Assembly: GCA_021801225.1 (NCBI GenBank)
Contig: JAJYYF010000024.1
Coordinates: 1-43,830, forward strand
DNA: 43,830 nucleotides
Source: Microcaldota archaeon
GTDB taxonomy: Archaea > Micrarchaeota > Micrarchaeia > Micrarchaeales > CABMGC01
Reading direction: 5' to 3'
Position numbers and translations under genes: made by a program. Below the pieces are notes generated by a model that searched no databases, was not told the origin of the DNA, and saw only the letters and a program-made list of their open reading frames with translations. Position 1 is the first letter of the stretch. Every line of letters starts with the position of its first letter. Shown here piece by piece: positions 41,010 through 43,830 of this stretch.

Positions 41010-43320
41010 ATTGCAACATATGTTGTCTTAATTTTAGTTTAGTTATTTTATTTATATATTTATAGTAATGTAATGATTAGGTGTTAGACATACCCTCTAT
41101 TAAATAATTACTAGGGGATAAGGTAGATATACTATTTACTATAGATTCTTGTGATGGATTGAAAACTAAAATATTTCCAGAGTTATAAATATAGATATCA
41201 CTTCCTGATTTAGTTATGTATGTTGGATTTTTAAAGTCTGTAGAGTCAAAAGATGAAAATTGATTGTTTTGATTATTGTATATAATTATATTTCCTGCAC
41301 CGTATTGACCACCATATTGATTTGTTATATATGCATTCGAACCAGAGAAGGTGATTCCTGATGGAAAAAAGAAAAGTGGGGAGTCGATTGATGATAATTG
41401 ATTGTTTTGAGTATTGTATAGTATTAAATTTCCAGAACCATATTTGCTCCCATATTCATTTATTATATAAATATTATAGCCATAGATTGCCATTCCAGAA
41501 GGAGAATCGAAAAGTTGGGAGTCGATTGATGAAAATTGGTTTGTTTGGGTGTTGTAGAGGATTAAGTTGCCCGTCCCGTATTGACCGCCATCATAATTTG
41601 TTATGTATAAATTATTGTTATAGAAAACTAAACTTTGAGGAAAATCAAAAAGGGAATTAGGAGGGGTAATGTTATTTACTGCATTATTAAAAGGATTAAA
41701 TGTAAACAATGAATATTGACTGTATTGTTTACCTATAAAATACCCTAAACCATTGCTTAAAAATATTGAAGATATAGTAAATGTCATATTGTTATTTGTA
41801 AAACGTTTGAAATTAGTTACTGCATTGTTAAGCGTATTTAGGAGTAGTATATTCCCAGTACCAAATAAACCACCATATGTATTTAGTATATAAGCGTTTG
41901 AGCTAGAGAAAGTTAGTCCTGAAGGATATTTAAAAATAGGGGAGTCGATTGATGAGAATTGGTTTGTTTGGGTGTTGTAAATTATTAAATTACCCCCACT
42001 ATATTGACCACCTTGACTATTTATTATATATGCATTTGAGCCGGAAAAAGCGATTCCTGAAGGATAAAAGAAAAGTGGGGAGTCGATTGATGATAATTGG
42101 TTTGTTTGAGTATTGTATACTATAATGTTTCCCTCATTTGAAGTGCCGCCATATTTATTTGCCATATATGCGTTTGAGCCGTAGAAGGTTATCCCCTGGG
42201 GAATATAGAAAAGTGGGGAGTCAATTGATGAGAATTGATTTGTTTGAGTGTTGTAAATGATTAAGTTGCCCACACCATATTGGCCACCACCATTTGTTAT
42301 ATATGAATTTGATCCATAAAAAGAAATTCCAGTTGGATTATGAAAAATTGGAGAGTCTATTGAGGATAATTGATTTGTTTGGATGTTGTAAATGATTATA
42401 TTGCCTTTGTAAAATTGACCACCATATTGATTTACTATATAAGCATTTGAGCCATAAAAGGCTATTCCTTCTGGAGAATCAAAAAGCGGGGAGTCGATTG
42501 ATGATAATTGGTTTGTTTGGATGTTGTAGAGTATTATATTACCGTTATGTGATTGACCCCCAAAACTATTCACAATATAAAGTTCTTGACCATCTAATGC
42601 AATAAAATATGGAAAATCAATAGGCGTTCCGCCTAGACTTACAGAATTTATTATATTGCCATTTACTAAATTTAATTTTAATATATTATTTGGTATATAC
42701 TTATTATTTGATAAATATATTATACCCTGACCGTTGCTTCCTGGAACTCCGGTTGGGCTTCCTGTTGAAACTGTTGCAGAGGTACTACCTAACTCTTCTT
42801 CTTGACCGTTATTAAGCTGCATCCATAAGGAACCTTTAAATGAAGAACCTATGTTTTGTGAGTTTAACTGACATTCAAAGGTAACTTGTTTTGATTGACC
42901 TTGTCCCAGTGTAAGTAAAACAGGGGAAAATGTCGTGGGTGTTGATGAGGAGTTTGAGCAGCCTAACCCAATTATAACAAGATTTTGGCCGCCATTGTTT
43001 CCAACAGTAAGTGTCAAGTTTCCTGTTGAGTTAAGTTGTAGATTATTACATAGAAAACCAATCTGTGGAATACATTCCGAAGGTAATGTGGAGTTTATTC
43101 CGTTAAAGTATCCTAACTCGAAAAGTGTTACAAGAGCTATTGCAATAATTAGAATCGACCAACCGTAAGTTAAGAGATACTCCATAGCAGATTGTGCATG
43201 GACTTCTTTTTTAGATCTTTTAATTAATTTTTTTGACATATATACTTTATTATAATGAATCGTAAAGTTTATATTATTATTTTATTGACAAATAAAGCTT
43301 TATTTTTAAGAAAGAGATAA
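41010..43320. repeat. First copy of a 2311-bp tandem duplication
   Basis: The sequence starting attgcaacatatgttgtctt at 41010 recurs at 43321 and continues nearly identical to the end of the window. The unit contains one whole 720-residue propeller gene plus a copied piece of the priS 3' flank at its right end. Confidence 0.85.
41077..43239 (-). CDS. Secreted protein: class III signal peptide plus ~12 propeller-type repeats (paralogue)
   Basis: 720 residues, same length and architecture as the gene at 36014-38176. The signal peptide and the first ~170 residues differ at only a few positions; the repeats are more diverged in their variable loops (NIILYNIQTNQLSSIDSPLF, GSNAYIVNQYGG and others), and the divergent middle pair (NILLLNTLNNAVT ... 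SLFTFNPFNNAVN) is kept. Exported through the pilin-like route by inference. Conserved N-terminus with variable repeats is the pattern expected of a diversifying surface family. Confidence 0.85.
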   Translation of the reverse strand: MSKKLIKRSKKEVHAQSAMEYLLTYGWSILIIAIALVTLFELGYFNGINSTLPSECIPQIGFLCNNLQLNSTGNLTLTVGNNGGQNLVIIGLGCSNSSSTPTTFSPVLLTLGQGQSKQVTFECQLNSQNIGSSFKGSLWMQLNNGQEEELGSTSATVSTGSPTGVPGSNGQGIIYLSNNKYIPNNILKLNLVNGNIINSVSLGGTPIDFPYFIALDGQELYIVNSFGGQSHNGNIILYNIQTNQLSSIDSPLFDSPEGIAFYGSNAYIVNQYGGQFYKGNIIIYNIQTNQLSSIDSPIFHNPTGISFYGSNSYITNGGGQYGVGNLIIYNTQTNQFSSIDSPLFYIPQGITFYGSNAYMANKYGGTSNEGNIIVYNTQTNQLSSIDSPLFFYPSGIAFSGSNAYIINSQGGQYSGGNLIIYNTQTNQFSSIDSPIFKYPSGLTFSSSNAYILNTYGGLFGTGNILLLNTLNNAVTNFKRFTNNNMTFTISSIFLSNGLGYFIGKQYSQYSLFTFNPFNNAVNNITPPNSLFDFPQSLVFYNNNLYITNYDGGQYGTGNLILYNTQTNQFSSIDSQLFDSPSGMAIYGYNIYIINEYGSKYGSGNLILYNTQNNQLSSIDSPLFFFPSGITFSGSNAYITNQYGGQYGAGNIIIYNNQNNQFSSFDSTDFKNPTYITKSGSDIYIYNSGNILVFNPSQESIVNSISTLSPSNYLIEGMSNT

Positions 43321-43331
43321 ATTGCAACATA
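43240..43331. repeat. Copy of the priS 3' end and its intergenic flank
   Basis: 92 bp matching 38177-38268 with about three differences. The copy stops exactly in attgcaacata (43321-43331), where sequence switches to that seen at 41010. Confidence 0.9.
43269..43331 (-). pseudogene. priS C-terminal fragment
   Basis: The last ~20 codons of priS (VAIYLFLKNKALFVNK then III and stop; the intact gene ends KKVI). No start or catalytic residues. A passive by-product of duplication. Confidence 0.85.
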
Positions 43332-43830
43332 TGTTGTCTTAATTTTAGTTTAGTTATTTTATTTATATATTTATAGTAATGTAATGATTAGGTGTTAGAC
43401 ATACCATCAATTAAATAATTACTAGCAGATAATGTAGATATACTATTTACTATAGCTTCTTGTGATGGATTGAAAACTAAAATATTTCCAGAGTTATATA
43501 TGTAGATATCACTTCCTGATTTGGTTATGTATGTTGGATTTTTAAAGTCTGGAGAGTCAAAAGATGAAAATTGATTGTTTTGAGTATTATATATAATTAT
43601 ATTTCCTGCACCGTATTGACCACCATATTGATTTGTTATATATGCATTCGAACCAGAGAAGGTGATTCCTGATGGAAAAAAGAAAAGTGGGGAGTCGATT
43701 GAGGATAATTGATTGTTTTGAGTATTGTATAGTATTAAATTTCCAGAACCATATTTGCTCCCATATTCATTTATTATATAAATATTATAGCCATAGATTG
43801 CCATTCCAGAAGGAGAATCGAAAAGTTGGG
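43321..43830. repeat. Second copy of the tandem unit, cut by the window end
   Basis: Near-identical to 41010-41520 (3' flank, stop and last repeats of the propeller gene), continuing beyond the window. Confidence 0.9.
43388..43830 (-). CDS. Secreted propeller-type protein, third large copy (partial, 5' part outside window)
   Basis: About 147 C-terminal codons, open to the window edge. It ends ...NYLIDGMSNT versus NYLIEGMSNT in the gene at 41077, and the repeats (GYNIYIINEYGSKYGSGNLI, GSNAYITNQYGGQYGAGNII) are almost the same. It is evidence of very recent tandem duplication. The N-terminus must lie at higher coordinates beyond the window. Confidence 0.85.
   Translation of the reverse strand, partial: QLFDSPSGMAIYGYNIYIINEYGSKYGSGNLILYNTQNNQLSSIDSPLFFFPSGITFSGSNAYITNQYGGQYGAGNIIIYNTQNNQFSSFDSPDFKNPTYITKSGSDIYIYNSGNILVFNPSQEAIVNSISTLSASNYLIDGMSNT

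Noticed and set aside
43269-43331. Second priS gene
   Set aside because: Only the last ~20 codons are present, inside a duplicated flank.
5119-43830. Repeats considered as a CRISPR array
   Set aside because: All long repeats are 138-bp coding units or a 2.3-kb duplication; there are no short identical repeats with unique spacers.

Overview
The window is an AT-rich (roughly 30% G+C by eye), gene-dense archaeal chromosome segment. Archaeal markers include a TOPRIM-type DnaG, the small subunit of the archaeal/eukaryotic primase (PriS), archaeal ThrRS and TrpRS, Pth2, aIF1, L15e, KEOPS Pcc1, GGTGA-type ribosome binding sites, TATA-box promoters, and secreted proteins with class III (pilin-like) signal peptides of the QSAMEYL-TYGW kind. 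That signal peptide, the low G+C, the short ORFs and the compact layout suggest a DPANN archaeon (Parvarchaeota/Micrarchaeota-like). The lineage is inference.

Layout. 1-1850: Nudix fragment, a compact PEP-synthase-like protein and a small ORF. 1937-3700: dnaG plus a small TOPRIM protein. 3897-9534: an alkaline-phosphatase-superfamily enzyme, a secreted propeller protein, a DUF47 protein, an XPF-type nuclease, and a radical SAM enzyme coupled to a tryptophan-rich protein. 9600-11245: a TraB/TIKI-like gene, a decayed copy of its 3' end, and a truncated VIT1-like gene that carries the 3' end of the ThrRS gene. 11480-16665: an aromatic amino acid island with a eukaryote-type chorismate mutase, a BtpA-like protein, a TrpD-like phosphoribosyltransferase, TrpRS and an ACT-domain regulator. 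16683-19171: ThrRS and an FkbM methyltransferase. 19431-23106: an unusual cluster of a 24-residue mini-gene, an HPr-kinase-like ATPase, an ATP-grasp ligase, a Nudix hydrolase and a methyltransferase. 23547-28702: ribbon-helix-helix protein, small unknown, CysD, CysN-like GTPase, glycosyltransferase and a convergent phosphodiesterase-like gene. 28766-29673: endonuclease III and a DUF3850/ASCH protein. 29699-35688: a ribosomal operon (L15e-Pcc1-L3-L4-L23-L2-S19-L22-S3-L29-aIF1). 36014-43830: tandem large propeller genes with PriS, Pth2 and two unknowns between copies.

How the genes may work together. CysD and CysN should form ATP sulfurylase; the adjacent glycosyltransferase suggests activated sulfate is used on glycans, but no APS kinase or sulfotransferase is visible here. 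Chorismate mutase, TrpD-like, TrpRS and the ACT regulator all concern aromatic or amino acid supply. The HPr-kinase-like/ATP-grasp/Nudix/methyltransferase cluster looks like a modification or ligation pathway acting on a small peptide or metabolite, and is the best candidate for an undescribed system. The propeller genes are a secreted family whose copies differ by whole sets of 46-residue repeats and are being duplicated in tandem, with one junction readable at 11-bp microhomology.

A recurring theme is copying of gene 3' ends to new places (TraB-like tail, ThrRS tail, PriS tail). No tRNA, rRNA, CRISPR array or intact insertion sequence was recognised.
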